From NCBI RefSeq assembly GCF_014349235.1, contig NZ_JACSOH010000008.1, positions 120,410 to 184,409 of the forward strand: a stretch of DNA of 64,000 nucleotides, read 5' to 3'. The DNA comes from Cytophaga sp. FL35 (lineage in GTDB: Bacteria; Bacteroidota; Bacteroidia; Flavobacteriales; Flavobacteriaceae). Shown one piece after another: positions 9,025-18,370 of the stretch. The stretch's first letter is position 1, and each line of letters begins with the position of its first letter. The translations under genes and the position numbers were made by a program. A model generated the notes under the pieces. The model ran no database searches. It saw only the letters and a program-made list of their open reading frames with translations, and was not told the origin of the DNA.

Positions 9025-11457
9025 ATGTATATGTTCACCTCTGTAACAAAAGGCAAGTTTCTAATTCTGGCTATAGCCGTTTTCCTTATTCATAATATAC
9101 TTTGCTCACAGGCGTCACCTAACTTTACAGTAGGAAAGAATACCAAGGTAATCAGTAACCAAGAGGGGTATTCCGGCTTTATCTCTCGATTTTTGATGGA
9201 GGACCTAAATCGGGTTTTTGAAAATTCTGATAATTCGCAAACTATAAATCATATCGTTTTGAGAGTTGCCGGTGAAACTTCCAATCTTTCCATACGTTCC
9301 CAACTAAAAAAAATTGATAGTGGTCTAGAAGGAAAATGGGAGGTTTTTAATTATAAAACCCTAAAAATAAAAGGAGCTGACTATTTGGTAATAACCGGGT
9401 CTGATAATCGTGGACTGGCATATGGTGTTTTCAATTTGTCCCAGAAAATTGGAGTAAGTCCTTGGCATTTTTGGGCAGATGTGCCGGCCAAAAAACGTAC
9501 TGAGCCCTTAGCTGTAAGTGATACTTTGAGCCAAAGCCCTTCTGTGAAATACAGGGGTGTTTTTTTAAATGATGAAGATTGGGGGCTACAGCCTTGGGCA
9601 GCTAAGACTTTTGAAACGGATATAAAGGATATTGGACCTAAGACCTACGCTAAGATTTTTGAACTCCTATTGCGTCTAAAGGCTAATTTAATCTGGCCAG
9701 CAATGCACCCCAGTACCAAGGCATTTTACCATTATCCACAGAATAAGGAAATGGCTCAAAAATACAACGTAATTATAGGTACTTCACATGCAGAACCCCT
9801 AATGCGTAATAATGTGGATGAATGGGATAGTGAAACTATGGGTGCTTTTAATTTTACCACTAACAAGGATAGAATTTTAAATTATTGGTCAGAACGCATA
9901 GATGAAGTAAAGTCTTTTGAGAACCTTTATACCCTAGGTATGAGGGGAAAGCATGACAGTGGAATGGAAGGGGTAAAATCCGATGCTGAGGCTGTTGAAC
10001 TTACTAAAAGAATTTTAGAGCAACAACGTCAAATGTTGGTCAATGTTTTAGGGAGGCCCATTGTGGAAATTCCTCAGGTTCTAACACTATATAAAGAAGT
10101 TTTGGACCTCTATAAAAAGGGTCTAAAAGTACCGGAAGATATTACGCTCATTTGGCCAGATGACAATTACGGCTATATCAAAAGTCTTCATACGAATTTA
10201 GAGCAAGAACGCCCTGGAGGTTCCGGTGTTTATTATCACGCCTCTTATTGGGGAAGACCCCACGACTATCTTTGGATAGGTTCAACGAACCCTTCTCTCA
10301 TGCATTTTGAAATGAAAAAAGCATACGAAATGGGAGTGGATCAAGTTTGGGTAGTAAATGTAGGGGATATTAAGCCCATAGAATACCCCACACAGCTATT
10401 TTTGGATATGGCATATAATATGAAACCCTTTTTGACAAATGATGCTGTTTCAAGCCATTTGGAGAATTGGACAGATGTGAACCTTGGAGACAAGGATTTG
10501 GCAAAAATACTTTGGAAAAACTATGAGCTTGCATTTAAAAGGAAACCGGAATTTATGGGGTGGAGCCAAACGGAACCTACAAGGCCAACGCACCCAACCA
10601 CTTTAACTCTGGATGAAATTGACCGGAGATTGGTCAGTTTTCAAACTCTTGAGCAACAGGTAGAGGATAAATGGCCTAGAGACAAGGATATGAATTCTGC
10701 GTATTTTCAGTTGGTTGCATATCCTGTCTTGGCGGCAAGTAAAATGAATCAAAAGTTTCTCTATCTCGATAAGTACTATACCGAAGCACCCGAAAAGCGC
10801 TCCGATGAAAATGAATACTTTCAAAAAGCATTGAATGCCTATCAAGAGATAGTTCAATTGACCCAACAGTACAATCAAGAAATTTCCGGTGGTAAATGGA
10901 ATCACATGATGAGTATGGAACCTAGGGGATTACCGGTATTTAGCAGTCCTATGGACTTGAAAAATGTTGAACAAAAGACCAATCTAACTGCTATCCAGCC
11001 TTTTCTAACCATAGCCGCAGGTAATTTTCAAAGAATAGAAAAAACGGCAGAGGCCTATTGGGAACGAATAAAAAAGCCTAGTTTTTCAGGTAATGCCTTA
11101 GTTTCTAAGCCTTTTAAAACAACAGCGTCTATAACAGATAATAATTTTTCGGTAGTGGAATATGATTTTGAGGTTACTGAAAATGCATCGTATGAACTTC
11201 AACTTCAAGCATTGCCCCTACATCCACTAAATTTAAAGTCAGGACAAAAGGTAAAAGTTCAAATTGATAATGGTGAATTTCAGATTGTCGATTTTCAAAC
11301 TTTTGGTAGAAGTGAAGAATGGAAGCAAAATGTATTGTCAAATAAGACAATCAAAAAATTGCAACCCGTAGCATTGGATAAAGGCCATCACACTATAAAA
11401 CTTCAAATGATCGATGCCGGAGTGTTGATTGATTATCTTTTTCTTTATAAGAAATAG
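9025..11457 (+). CDS. Glycoside hydrolase family 115 (xylan alpha-glucuronidase-like)
   Basis: An exported 810-residue enzyme (signal peptide to about residue 30). Family GH115 removes 4-O-methyl-glucuronic acid side chains from xylan-type polymers. Family features: the N-terminal alpha/beta domain ending in GSDNRGLAYGVFNLSQ (about 130-145), the barrel entry SPSVKYRGVFLNDEDWGLQPWA (conserved residues around Asn-Asp-Glu-Asp), KANLIWPAMHP, LGMRGKHDSGMEG and IWPDDNYGY, and a C-terminal beta-sandwich (about 690-810). No SusC/SusD or other glycosidase lies next to it, so this is an orphan carbohydrate enzyme. Family assignment is firm; substrate is inferred. Confidence 0.9.
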   Translation: MYMFTSVTKGKFLILAIAVFLIHNILCSQASPNFTVGKNTKVISNQEGYSGFISRFLMEDLNRVFENSDNSQTINHIVLRVAGETSNLSIRSQLKKIDSGLEGKWEVFNYKTLKIKGADYLVITGSDNRGLAYGVFNLSQKIGVSPWHFWADVPAKKRTEPLAVSDTLSQSPSVKYRGVFLNDEDWGLQPWAAKTFETDIKDIGPKTYAKIFELLLRLKANLIWPAMHPSTKAFYHYPQNKEMAQKYNVIIGTSHAEPLMRNNVDEWDSETMGAFNFTTNKDRILNYWSERIDEVKSFENLYTLGMRGKHDSGMEGVKSDAEAVELTKRILEQQRQMLVNVLGRPIVEIPQVLTLYKEVLDLYKKGLKVPEDITLIWPDDNYGYIKSLHTNLEQERPGGSGVYYHASYWGRPHDYLWIGSTNPSLMHFEMKKAYEMGVDQVWVVNVGDIKPIEYPTQLFLDMAYNMKPFLTNDAVSSHLENWTDVNLGDKDLAKILWKNYELAFKRKPEFMGWSQTEPTRPTHPTTLTLDEIDRRLVSFQTLEQQVEDKWPRDKDMNSAYFQLVAYPVLAASKMNQKFLYLDKYYTEAPEKRSDENEYFQKALNAYQEIVQLTQQYNQEISGGKWNHMMSMEPRGLPVFSSPMDLKNVEQKTNLTAIQPFLTIAAGNFQRIEKTAEAYWERIKKPSFSGNALVSKPFKTTASITDNNFSVVEYDFEVTENASYELQLQALPLHPLNLKSGQKVKVQIDNGEFQIVDFQTFGRSEEWKQNVLSNKTIKKLQPVALDKGHHTIKLQMIDAGVLIDYLFLYKK

Positions 11458-11550
11458 ATTTTTCCATTGTACAGTGAATGGCGAGGCGTAAAAATGCCTT
11501 GCGTGTTAAAGACAGTGGTTAGAAAAAATTATCATTTTTCATAAGTTTAA

Positions 11551-11937
11551 ATGGGAAATTATGAAGTAAGTAGCTTAATGTCAGTGGATAACATCCTCTT
11601 TGTCTTACCTTCAATCACCGGAGTTGTTTTTATCCTTTCGGGTAGCATTCTTTACAAATACCCTCCTAAAAAAATCAACTGGTGGTATGGTTACCGAACC
11701 TCAACTTCCATAAAAAGTAAGGAGCGTTGGGACTTTGCTCAGAAGTATTCGGGAAAGTTGATGATGAAATTAGGGATGTTTTTAATAATTGTTGGACCTT
11801 TAGGGTTGTTTTTCAACTACCATGAAATTGCTGCCTTGGGAATAAGTATGGCTCTTGTCATTCTAGTGGTCATTCTTCTAATTGTGCAGACGGAAACGGC
11901 CATTAAGAAACGGTTTCCAAAAAAAGAAAGTGAATAG
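11551..11937 (+). CDS. SdpI-family membrane protein
   Basis: A 128-residue inner-membrane protein with three predicted hydrophobic segments (about 14-32, 72-90, 93-112). Between segments one and two lies the SdpI-family signature: NWWYGYRT followed by KSKERWDFAQKYSGK. In Bacillus, SdpI gives immunity to the SdpC toxin; in Bacteroidota the role is unknown. A second ATG at 11578 is a possible start. There is no toxin gene nearby, so a housekeeping envelope role is as likely as immunity. Confidence 0.75.
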   Translation: MGNYEVSSLMSVDNILFVLPSITGVVFILSGSILYKYPPKKINWWYGYRTSTSIKSKERWDFAQKYSGKLMMKLGMFLIIVGPLGLFFNYHEIAALGISMALVILVVILLIVQTETAIKKRFPKKESE

Positions 11938-11964
11938 TTTTTTGGTAGATGAATAATTTTAAAG

Positions 11965-12438
11965 ATGAAAGAACACGGGTATCAAGTGAAAATAGAGTGG
12001 ACGGGCAATGAAGGACAGGGAACTCTAAATTATCGCTCCTACAATAGAAACCATGAAATAATTGCCGAAGGAAAATATGATGTCATCAATGGTTCATCGG
12101 ACCCTTCTTTTATGGGAGATCCAACCAGATATAATCCAGAAGAACTTTTTCTATCTTCACTTTCGGCCTGCCACATGTTATGGTATCTGCACTTATGTTC
12201 TGTCAATAAAATAGTGGTTACGCAATATTTGGACCATGCAACTGGCGTAATGGAAGAGGAGGAAAATGGAAGCGGTAGATTTACCAAAGTAACCCTGCAT
12301 CCCCATGTTAAAATTTCCGATGCAAATAGGATTCTAAGAGCGAAAGAACTACACCATGAAGCCAATAAGATGTGTTTTATAGCCAATTCATGCAATTTTC
12401 AAATTGCTCACGAGCCTGTTATTGAGTCAGAAACTTGA
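11965..12438 (+). CDS. OsmC-family protein
   Basis: A 157-residue cytoplasmic protein of the OsmC/Ohr/YhfA superfamily, many of whose members are thiol peroxidases. Seen: the central helix SSLSACHMLWYLHLCS (about 67-83) with the first conserved Cys and NKMCFIANSCNF near the C-terminus with the second. The substrate (organic hydroperoxide or other) cannot be told. It starts 27 bases after the SdpI-like gene, on the same strand. Confidence 0.85.
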   Translation: MKEHGYQVKIEWTGNEGQGTLNYRSYNRNHEIIAEGKYDVINGSSDPSFMGDPTRYNPEELFLSSLSACHMLWYLHLCSVNKIVVTQYLDHATGVMEEEENGSGRFTKVTLHPHVKISDANRILRAKELHHEANKMCFIANSCNFQIAHEPVIESET

Positions 12439-12473
12439 CTTTTAGATTAGATAAAAGTAATTGTCTTTTTTCA
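12438..12473 (+). terminator. Weak terminator after the OsmC gene
   Basis: ACTTTTA (12438-12444) and TAAAAGT (12452-12458) form an AT-rich stem starting at the stop codon, and a run of six T follows after a gap at 12466-12471. The weak stem makes efficiency doubtful. Confidence 0.3.
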
Positions 12474-12594
12474 TGCAATTTGAAGACTAGTAGGGATAGC
12501 ATAAACGCGTAAGTCTAGGTTTTAACTATCTTAGTGAAAATTCGCCTATTTAGATAGTGCCACAGAGGCGAAGGTAAAGAGCTAAAATTAGCCA

Positions 12595-12981
12595 ATGACA
12601 TTAGAAGAAAGAATAGCGAAAGCGGAAACAAGGGTTTTTAAGGCCGTATTTCCGAATACCACAAATCATTATCATACCATGTTCGGGGGCACCGCCATGC
12701 AAATGATGGACGAGATTGCATTTATTACGGCAACCCGCTTTACGAGACAAACCGTTGTTACGGTTAGCAGTGAAAAGATTGATTTTGAAAAACCCATTCC
12801 AGCCGGAACCATTGTGGAACTCATAGGGAAAGTAATCCATTTAGGGAATAAAAGTCTAAAAGTAAGTGTTGAGATTTTTATTGAACAGATGTATTCTGAA
12901 AATCGGGAGAAAGCCATTTATGGAGAATTTACTTTGGTGGCTATTGATGAAAACAAGAAACCGGTAAGTATTAGAAAATAA
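12595..12981 (+). CDS. Acyl-CoA thioesterase (hotdog fold)
   Basis: A 128-residue single hotdog-domain protein of the YciA/BACH acyl-CoA hydrolase family. Seen: the N-terminal NHYHTMFGGTAMQMMDEIAF, in which the central helix carries the conserved Gly-Gly and the Asp that acts as general base, and VTVSSEKIDFEKPIPAG marking the second strand pair. Such enzymes release free fatty acid from acyl-CoA in the cytoplasm. The gene stands alone between the OsmC gene and a serine hydrolase. Confidence 0.88.
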   Translation: MTLEERIAKAETRVFKAVFPNTTNHYHTMFGGTAMQMMDEIAFITATRFTRQTVVTVSSEKIDFEKPIPAGTIVELIGKVIHLGNKSLKVSVEIFIEQMYSENREKAIYGEFTLVAIDENKKPVSIRK

Positions 12982-13042
12982 GGCTCAGTCGGTTTTATGT
13001 CTCTTAAAATTGCTAAACCATATTGGATTAAACCTTTTTGAA

Positions 13043-14068
13043 ATGGATAAGAATAAGACCAAATGGATACTAAGAACAGTTTTATTCCTAGGTACGGCCA
13101 TCTCCCTGTTCTTTGTGCCTTGGTTGTTGGTAAAAGCTTGGATCCTACCGTTGCCAGATACGGTACAAGAGCAATTGGATGAAGCCGTTTCCCATGGCTT
13201 TGATGGGATGGTGGTCTATGTTGACCAAGCAGGTAAATCCGCTCAGTATTATGCATCTGGTTGGCATAATAGGGAGAAGAAGATTCCGGCCAAACCGCAC
13301 GCGCTTTTTAAGATTGCTAGCATTAGCAAACTTTATGATGCAGTCGCAGTGACCAAATTGGTCAGTGAAGGAAGGCTATCGTTGGATAAAACCCTTGCTG
13401 ATTATTTGCCTGAACTTACAGGAAGAATTGAGTATGCCGATAAAATTACCTTGCGGTTGCTGATACAGCACCGAAGTGGGATTCCCAATTTTACCGATGC
13501 TCCAAATTTTTGGGCTACACCCGTGGGCTATCAGGAAAGTTTGGAACTAATTCTGGACCAACCTGCCAATTTTGAACCGGGTAAAGACTACGAATACTGT
13601 AATACCAATTATTTATTGCTCAATAAGATTATGGACAATGATTTGGGATATCCCAATTTTCAATTTATTCAGAAGGAGGTTTTAAAACCAATGAAATTGG
13701 AAAACACTTTTGGTTCTCTCAGCGAAGTTGATTTAGGGAAGGTGATGAGCGGCTACCATGTTGGGTACCCAGATGATTTAAAAACGGACGATTACGGAAT
13801 GCTCGCCACAGCGGAAGATGTAGGTATGTTTCTCAGAGCCTTAAATGATGGTTCATTGTTTGCACCAGGCGAGCAAGAAATTTATTCTTCCATTTACGAA
13901 TATGAACACTCGGGTTGGGTGCCCGGATATCAAAGTTTTGCCGAGTATCATGAAGATATAGATGCGGTAGTGGTCGCTTTTTATAGCACCACGGACCCCA
14001 AACTGTACAATTGGAACCTTTCAGAAATTATAAATAGCAGGATTGTAAAAATTTTGGGAAAGGAGTGA
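13043..14068 (+). CDS. Serine hydrolase, class C beta-lactamase family
   Basis: I choose ATG 13043 over TTG 13010 because it gives Lys-rich residues directly before a membrane segment (about 8-30). The 341-residue product is thus probably anchored in the inner membrane with its enzyme domain outside. The active site is visible: Ser93-Ile-Ser-Lys96 (SxxK), Tyr185-Cys-Asn187 (YxN) and HSGWVPG near the C-terminus as the third motif. Members of this family are peptidases, esterases or beta-lactamases; the substrate is not predictable. Confidence 0.85.
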   Translation: MDKNKTKWILRTVLFLGTAISLFFVPWLLVKAWILPLPDTVQEQLDEAVSHGFDGMVVYVDQAGKSAQYYASGWHNREKKIPAKPHALFKIASISKLYDAVAVTKLVSEGRLSLDKTLADYLPELTGRIEYADKITLRLLIQHRSGIPNFTDAPNFWATPVGYQESLELILDQPANFEPGKDYEYCNTNYLLLNKIMDNDLGYPNFQFIQKEVLKPMKLENTFGSLSEVDLGKVMSGYHVGYPDDLKTDDYGMLATAEDVGMFLRALNDGSLFAPGEQEIYSSIYEYEHSGWVPGYQSFAEYHEDIDAVVVAFYSTTDPKLYNWNLSEIINSRIVKILGKE

Positions 14069-14183
14069 AGTACTTCCTTTCTGTAGAAAATGTATGTTAA
14101 ATATATACCGGCGGATTTGAAACTGCCTTTGGTGAAATTGAAGTTGTATCGATATTTAGACCCTAGTATCGATGCGGTAGTAT

Positions 14184-14784
14184 ATGTTAATTTGTCCATT
14201 AAATAATTTGCATCTCAATTTGAAACATCTCTGTATCCTATTATCTGTTCTGCTCTTTTTAGCTTCCTGCCATGAATCAAAGCTATCACCGACTGAAAAG
14301 GTCACCCAATATTACAAAGGCTTTGATCAAGGAGATTTTTCCAAAATTCGAGAGGTAATGTTCGATACACTTACCATCGTTTCTGGAGATTTTGTAACAC
14401 CCTATTCGCGTGAAAATTTTTACGAGTTTTTTAAATGGGATTCCGTTTTTCAGTCCACCTATGAAATTCAGGATTTAATACAGGAAAATGAGAAGATTTT
14501 GGTCACCATCCGATCAGAATCCCAAGTACAACTTTTTGGAAAACAATCCCCTTACCACAAAATTTGCCTTAAATTTTACCAATGGTAAAATCTCGAAAAT
14601 TGAAGATTTAGGTAGTGAGACGGCCAATTGGGAATTATGGCAATCAAAACGGGATTCTTTGGTCAATTATATCAAAAGATACCACCCAGAACTTGATGGT
14701 TTTATAAATGACATGAGTATGAAAGGCGCACAAAACTACTTAAGCGCTATAGCGCGTTACCAGAACCAAAACCGTTCCAACTAG
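14184..14784 (+). pseudogene. Lipoprotein of unknown function interrupted by a frameshift
   Basis: Two overlapping reading frames make one protein. The first (14184-14588) holds a lipoprotein signal ending LFLASC and an NTF2/SnoaL-like segment; the second (14488-14784) continues with NPLTTKFALNFTNGKI and runs to 14784. The first frame loses sense after LFGK. Removing one A from the run GGAAAAC near 14537-14541 would join them as LFGNNPLTTK. It is therefore a 1-base insertion in a homopolymer: either a real inactivating mutation or an assembly error. A TTG at 14220 gives a tighter signal peptide than the ATG at 14184. About 190 residues if repaired. Confidence 0.7.
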
Positions 14785-14847
14785 ATTACTTTCGTACAAG
14801 TAGTTTTTCCTGAATTGAAATAAACCTCAATATAATCAGTCATTTAC

Positions 14848-14879
14848 TTGACAACCCCTATTTTCAGATTGTATATTTG
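14848..14879 (+). promoter_or_regulatory. Promoter upstream of queA
   Basis: TATATTTG at 14872-14879 matches TAnnTTTG perfectly, with TTGAC at 14848-14852 upstream as a likely -33 region. It predicts a transcript start near 14886 and a leader of about 110 nt. Confidence 0.6.
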
Positions 14880-14924
14880 CAGCCGCAAAACTTTTAACAC
14901 AAATCTTGATCCATAAATTCACTT

Positions 14925-14972
14925 CCTAAAAATCCGCACCTTCAAGGTAGATTTTTAGGCTTCTTTATTTTT
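14925..14972 (+). promoter_or_regulatory. Leader hairpin with T-rich tail before queA (possible attenuator)
   Basis: CCTAAAAATC (14925-14934) pairs perfectly with GATTTTTAGG (14950-14959), with an inner ACCT/AGGT pair, and a T-rich tract follows (14961-14972). It lies between the queA promoter and the start codon, so it could end transcription early. I could not match it to a known riboswitch class such as preQ1. Confidence 0.5.
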
Positions 14973-14996
14973 GGGTCATCACATTAATAACCAGAT

Positions 14997-16046
14997 ATGA
15001 AATTATCCAACTTCAATTTTGAGCTTCCTGACAATTTGTTGGCCGAGTATCCTGCAGAAAACAGGGATGAGTCCAAATTAATGGTCATCCACCGTGAAAC
15101 AGGTAAAATTGAGCATAAAATGTTCAAGGACTTGATCGATTATTTTGATGAGGGAGACGTAATGGTTTTGAACAATACCAAGGTATTTCCAGCACGTTTA
15201 TATGGTAATAAGGAAAAAACAGGTGCCCGTATTGAAGTTTTTCTTTTAAGGGAATTGAATGAGGAGCAGCGCCTTTGGGACGTATTGGTAGATCCTGCAC
15301 GTAAGATCAGAATTGGAAACAAATTGTATTTTGGTGATGATGAGACGCTAGTGGCAGAGGTAATAGACAATACCACGTCTAGAGGTAGGACCCTCCGTTT
15401 TTTATATGACGGTTCCTATCTTGATTTTAGAAGAAAATTGCGTGATTTGGGGCAGACTCCCCTTCCTAAATACATCAAAAGAGATGTAGAGCCGGAAGAT
15501 GAGGAGCGTTACCAGACCATTTATGCCAAGTACGAAGGTGCTGTAGCCGCGCCAACTGCCGGACTCCACTTTTCCAAGCACCTTTTAAAGCGTTTGGAAA
15601 TAAAAGGATTGAACTTTGCCGAAGTTACCTTACATGTTGGTTTAGGAACTTTTAACCCAGTGGAGGTGGAAGATTTGAGCAAGCACAAAATGGATAGCGA
15701 GGAGTTGGTAATTGATGATAAAGCCGTACAGACGGTAAATAAAGCCAAAGCAGAGAAAAGAAAGGTATGCGCGGTAGGAACCACCGTAATGAGAGGTTTA
15801 GAGAGCGCTGTATCTTCAGAACAAACCTTAAATACGTTTGAAGGTTGGACCAACAAGTTTATTTTTCCTCCCTATGACTTTAGTATCGCCAACTGTATGA
15901 TTACCAATTTCCACTTGCCTAAATCTACCTTGTTAATGATGGTTTCGGCATTTATTGGGCATGACCTTATGAAAAAGGCATATAAAGAGGCTATTTTGGA
16001 ACAATACAAATTTTATTCTTACGGGGATGCCATGTTGATCCTCTAG
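14997..16046 (+). CDS. queA: tRNA preQ1(34) S-adenosylmethionine ribosyltransferase-isomerase
   Basis: This enzyme transfers and isomerises the ribose of S-adenosylmethionine onto preQ1 in tRNA, forming epoxyqueuosine. The 349-residue length is normal and family motifs are intact: [14 protein letters not shown] at the N-terminus, [14 protein letters not shown] (about 56-69), [13 protein letters not shown] (about 180-192), [14 protein letters not shown] [14 protein letters not shown], and [17 protein letters not shown] near the end. The gene has its own promoter and a leader hairpin, and ends at a strong terminator. Confidence 0.96.
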   Translation: MKLSNFNFELPDNLLAEYPAENRDESKLMVIHRETGKIEHKMFKDLIDYFDEGDVMVLNNTKVFPARLYGNKEKTGARIEVFLLRELNEEQRLWDVLVDPARKIRIGNKLYFGDDETLVAEVIDNTTSRGRTLRFLYDGSYLDFRRKLRDLGQTPLPKYIKRDVEPEDEERYQTIYAKYEGAVAAPTAGLHFSKHLLKRLEIKGLNFAEVTLHVGLGTFNPVEVEDLSKHKMDSEELVIDDKAVQTVNKAKAEKRKVCAVGTTVMRGLESAVSSEQTLNTFEGWTNKFIFPPYDFSIANCMITNFHLPKSTLLMMVSAFIGHDLMKKAYKEAILEQYKFYSYGDAMLIL

Positions 16047-16080
16047 AAAATAAGAATTAGGTTATCCGCAAGGAAAGCCC

Positions 16081-16125
16081 AAAAATCCCTTCTTTAGAAA
16101 ATTGATATTTAGAGAAGGGATTTTT
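16081..16125 (+). terminator. Terminator between queA and rlmN
   Basis: AAAAATCCCTTCT (16081-16093) pairs with AGAAGGGATTTTT (16113-16125). The stem is strong and ends in a T-run. It lies only 14 bases before the rlmN GTG, so rlmN either starts from a promoter inside the loop (GATATTTAG) or depends on read-through. Confidence 0.75.
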
Positions 16126-16139
16126 ATATATTACAATCT

Positions 16140-17180
16140 GTGGAAACAAAGAAGAAGGACATAAGGGCATTGACCAAGGAACAACTAAGGGAGTTTTTTG
16201 TGTCCCAAGGTGATAAGGCCTTTAGGGGTAACCAAGTGTATGAGTGGTTATGGCAAAAGTCTGCGCATTCTTTTGAGGGTATGACCAATATTTCCAAGAC
16301 TACCCGCGAAATGTTGGAGAATAACTTTGTGATCAACCATATTAAGGTAGATCAGATGCAGCGCAGCAATGACGGGACCATTAAAAATGCTGTTCGTTTG
16401 CATGATGATTTGGTGGTGGAATCGGTTTTAATTCCTACAGAAACCCGTACCACGGCCTGTGTTTCCAGTCAGGTTGGCTGTAGTTTGGATTGTCGCTTTT
16501 GTGCCACGGCTAGGCTAAAAAGGATGAGAAACCTCAATCCGGACGAGATTTACGATCAGGTAGTGGCCATTGATAATGAAAGCAGGTTGTATTTTGATCG
16601 GCCCTTGAGCAACATAGTCTTTATGGGTATGGGCGAGCCCCTTATGAATTACAATAATGTGCTAAAGGCCATTGATATGATCACTTCTTCGGAAGGGTTG
16701 GGAATGTCCCCAAGAAGAATTACGGTTTCTACCTCGGGCGTGCCCAAAATGATTAAAAAAATGGCGGACGATGAGGTAAAATTTAAATTAGCAGTTTCCT
16801 TACATTCCGCTATTGATGCAACCAGGACCTCTATTATGCCGTTTAATGCTACATTCCCTTTAAGCGATTTAAGGAAGGCCTTGGAATATTGGTACGATAA
16901 GACCAAGAGCCGTATTACCTATGAGTATGTGGTGTGGAAAGGTATCAATGATACCCAAAAAGATGCTGATGCTTTGGTGGATTTCTGCCGTTTTGCCCCT
17001 AGCAAGGTTAATCTTATTGAATACAATCCCATTGCTGATGGAGAATTTCAGCAAGCGAACGACAAAGCGTTGAACCTTTATATAAACACTTTGGAACGTC
17101 ATGGAATTACCGTAACTGTAAGGCGTTCAAGGGGTAAGGATATTGATGCTGCCTGCGGACAGTTGGCAAATAAACAGTAA
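16140..17180 (+). CDS. rlmN: 23S rRNA A2503 / tRNA A37 methyltransferase RlmN
   Basis: A radical-SAM methyltransferase adding a methyl group to C2 of adenine 2503 of 23S rRNA, and of A37 in some tRNAs. All catalytic cysteines are present: the cluster motif C114-SLD-C118-RF-C121, the methyl-carrying Cys339 near the C-terminus (DAACGQL) and Cys107. FMGMGEPLMN is the SAM-binding GEP motif. The start is a GTG at 16140, giving 346 residues; an in-frame stop lies a few codons upstream. Confidence 0.95.
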   Translation: METKKKDIRALTKEQLREFFVSQGDKAFRGNQVYEWLWQKSAHSFEGMTNISKTTREMLENNFVINHIKVDQMQRSNDGTIKNAVRLHDDLVVESVLIPTETRTTACVSSQVGCSLDCRFCATARLKRMRNLNPDEIYDQVVAIDNESRLYFDRPLSNIVFMGMGEPLMNYNNVLKAIDMITSSEGLGMSPRRITVSTSGVPKMIKKMADDEVKFKLAVSLHSAIDATRTSIMPFNATFPLSDLRKALEYWYDKTKSRITYEYVVWKGINDTQKDADALVDFCRFAPSKVNLIEYNPIADGEFQQANDKALNLYINTLERHGITVTVRRSRGKDIDAACGQLANKQ

Positions 17181-17302
17181 GGGTTTCCTATTTTCTATAT
17201 TCTATTTTATTGGCCGAAGCCTTCCGGTAAATAGAGGACAGTTGCGAGTTATTTTCGCTAAATTTACCGCTCCCAATTAGAAGGGGGTTTAAACCGAACT
17301 GC

Positions 17303-18280
17303 TTGAAAGTCGTTGCGCAAATAAAAGAGCCTGTCAACCGTGAAATGGAACTATTTGAAACCAAGTTCCGTGAGGCTATGTCTTCTAAAGTGGCGCTCTT
17401 AAACAGGATTACCTATTACATCGTAAATAGGAAAGGGAAGCAAATGCGGCCTATGTTCGTTTTTTTGACCGCCAAACTGTTAAGCAATGGAGAGGTCAAT
17501 GAACGTACGTATCGCGGGGCTTCCGTAATTGAACTGATTCATACGGCCACTCTAGTACATGATGATGTAGTTGACGAGAGTAGTAAACGCAGGGGTTTTT
17601 TTTCCATCAACGCACTTTGGAAAAACAAGATTGCCGTATTAGTAGGAGATTATCTGCTTTCAAAGGGGCTCTTGCTATCAATAGATAACGAGGATTTTGA
17701 TTTGTTGAAGATTATTTCCGTCGCCGTCAGGGAAATGAGCGAAGGGGAATTGCTTCAGATTGAAAAAGCCCGAAGATTGGATATCACGGAAGAGGTCTAT
17801 TATGACATCATCCGCCAAAAAACGGCTACCCTTATAGCCGCATGCTGTAGCTTGGGAGCTTGTTCGGTAAAACCGGACTCGCTAGAAGTAGAGGTTTTTA
17901 GAGAGTTTGGAGAGCTTTGCGGAATGGCATTTCAGATCAAGGACGATCTCTTTGACTACGGAGAGGCAAAAATTGGCAAACCTACCGGTATTGATATCAA
18001 GGAGCAAAAAATGACCCTTCCGTTAATTTATACCTTAAATAACTGCTCCAAAGAAAAAAAACGATGGCTCATCAATTCCGTAAAAAATCATAATAAGGAT
18101 AAAAAACGGGTTAAGGAAGTCATAGCCTTCGTAAAGGAAAGTGGGGGACTCGAATATGCCGTTTCTAAAATGTTGGAGTTTAAGGAACGCGCCCTACATA
18201 TCCTAAAATCCTATCCGGAATCTCCTTATCGCAGCTCTTTGGAGTTGATGGTCAACTATGTGGTGGATCGTAAAAAGTAG
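17303..18280 (+). CDS. Polyprenyl diphosphate synthase (trans-type)
   Basis: A 325-residue enzyme that extends allylic diphosphates with isopentenyl diphosphate, probably making the long chain for menaquinone. Seen: KQMRPMFVFL, the first Asp-rich motif D87-D-V-V-D91, and the second KDDLFDYG (about 212-219), all required for Mg-diphosphate binding. The start is TTG at 17303 (MKVVAQIKEP), which matches the expected family N-terminus. Chain length (octa- versus other) cannot be fixed by eye. Confidence 0.9.
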   Translation: MKVVAQIKEPVNREMELFETKFREAMSSKVALLNRITYYIVNRKGKQMRPMFVFLTAKLLSNGEVNERTYRGASVIELIHTATLVHDDVVDESSKRRGFFSINALWKNKIAVLVGDYLLSKGLLLSIDNEDFDLLKIISVAVREMSEGELLQIEKARRLDITEEVYYDIIRQKTATLIAACCSLGACSVKPDSLEVEVFREFGELCGMAFQIKDDLFDYGEAKIGKPTGIDIKEQKMTLPLIYTLNNCSKEKKRWLINSVKNHNKDKKRVKEVIAFVKESGGLEYAVSKMLEFKERALHILKSYPESPYRSSLELMVNYVVDRKK

Positions 18281-18316
18281 ACTTTTTTATAAATTTCAGT
18301 AAATTTTTACTCCTCA

Positions 18317-18346
18317 GGCAACCTTCTCGCAACTTCCGGCGTCTAA
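18317..18346 (+). promoter_or_regulatory. Sigma-E-like (ECF) promoter before the sigma-factor gene
   Basis: GGCAACCTT (18317-18325), a 15-base spacer, then GTCTAA (18341-18346). This closely follows the classic ECF layout (GGAACTT, about 16 bases, GTCTAA), and suggests that the sigma factor 25 bases downstream activates its own operon. Confidence 0.55.
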
Positions 18347-18370
18347 CTTTATAGAAGCAACCAAGGAAAT

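Noticed and set aside
14090..14206. A 38-codon frame (MYVKYIPADLKL...) between the serine hydrolase and the broken lipoprotein
   Set aside because: Short, overlaps the next gene's start, and resembles no family. Its DAVV segment recalls the hydrolase C-terminus, but too weakly to call a duplicate.
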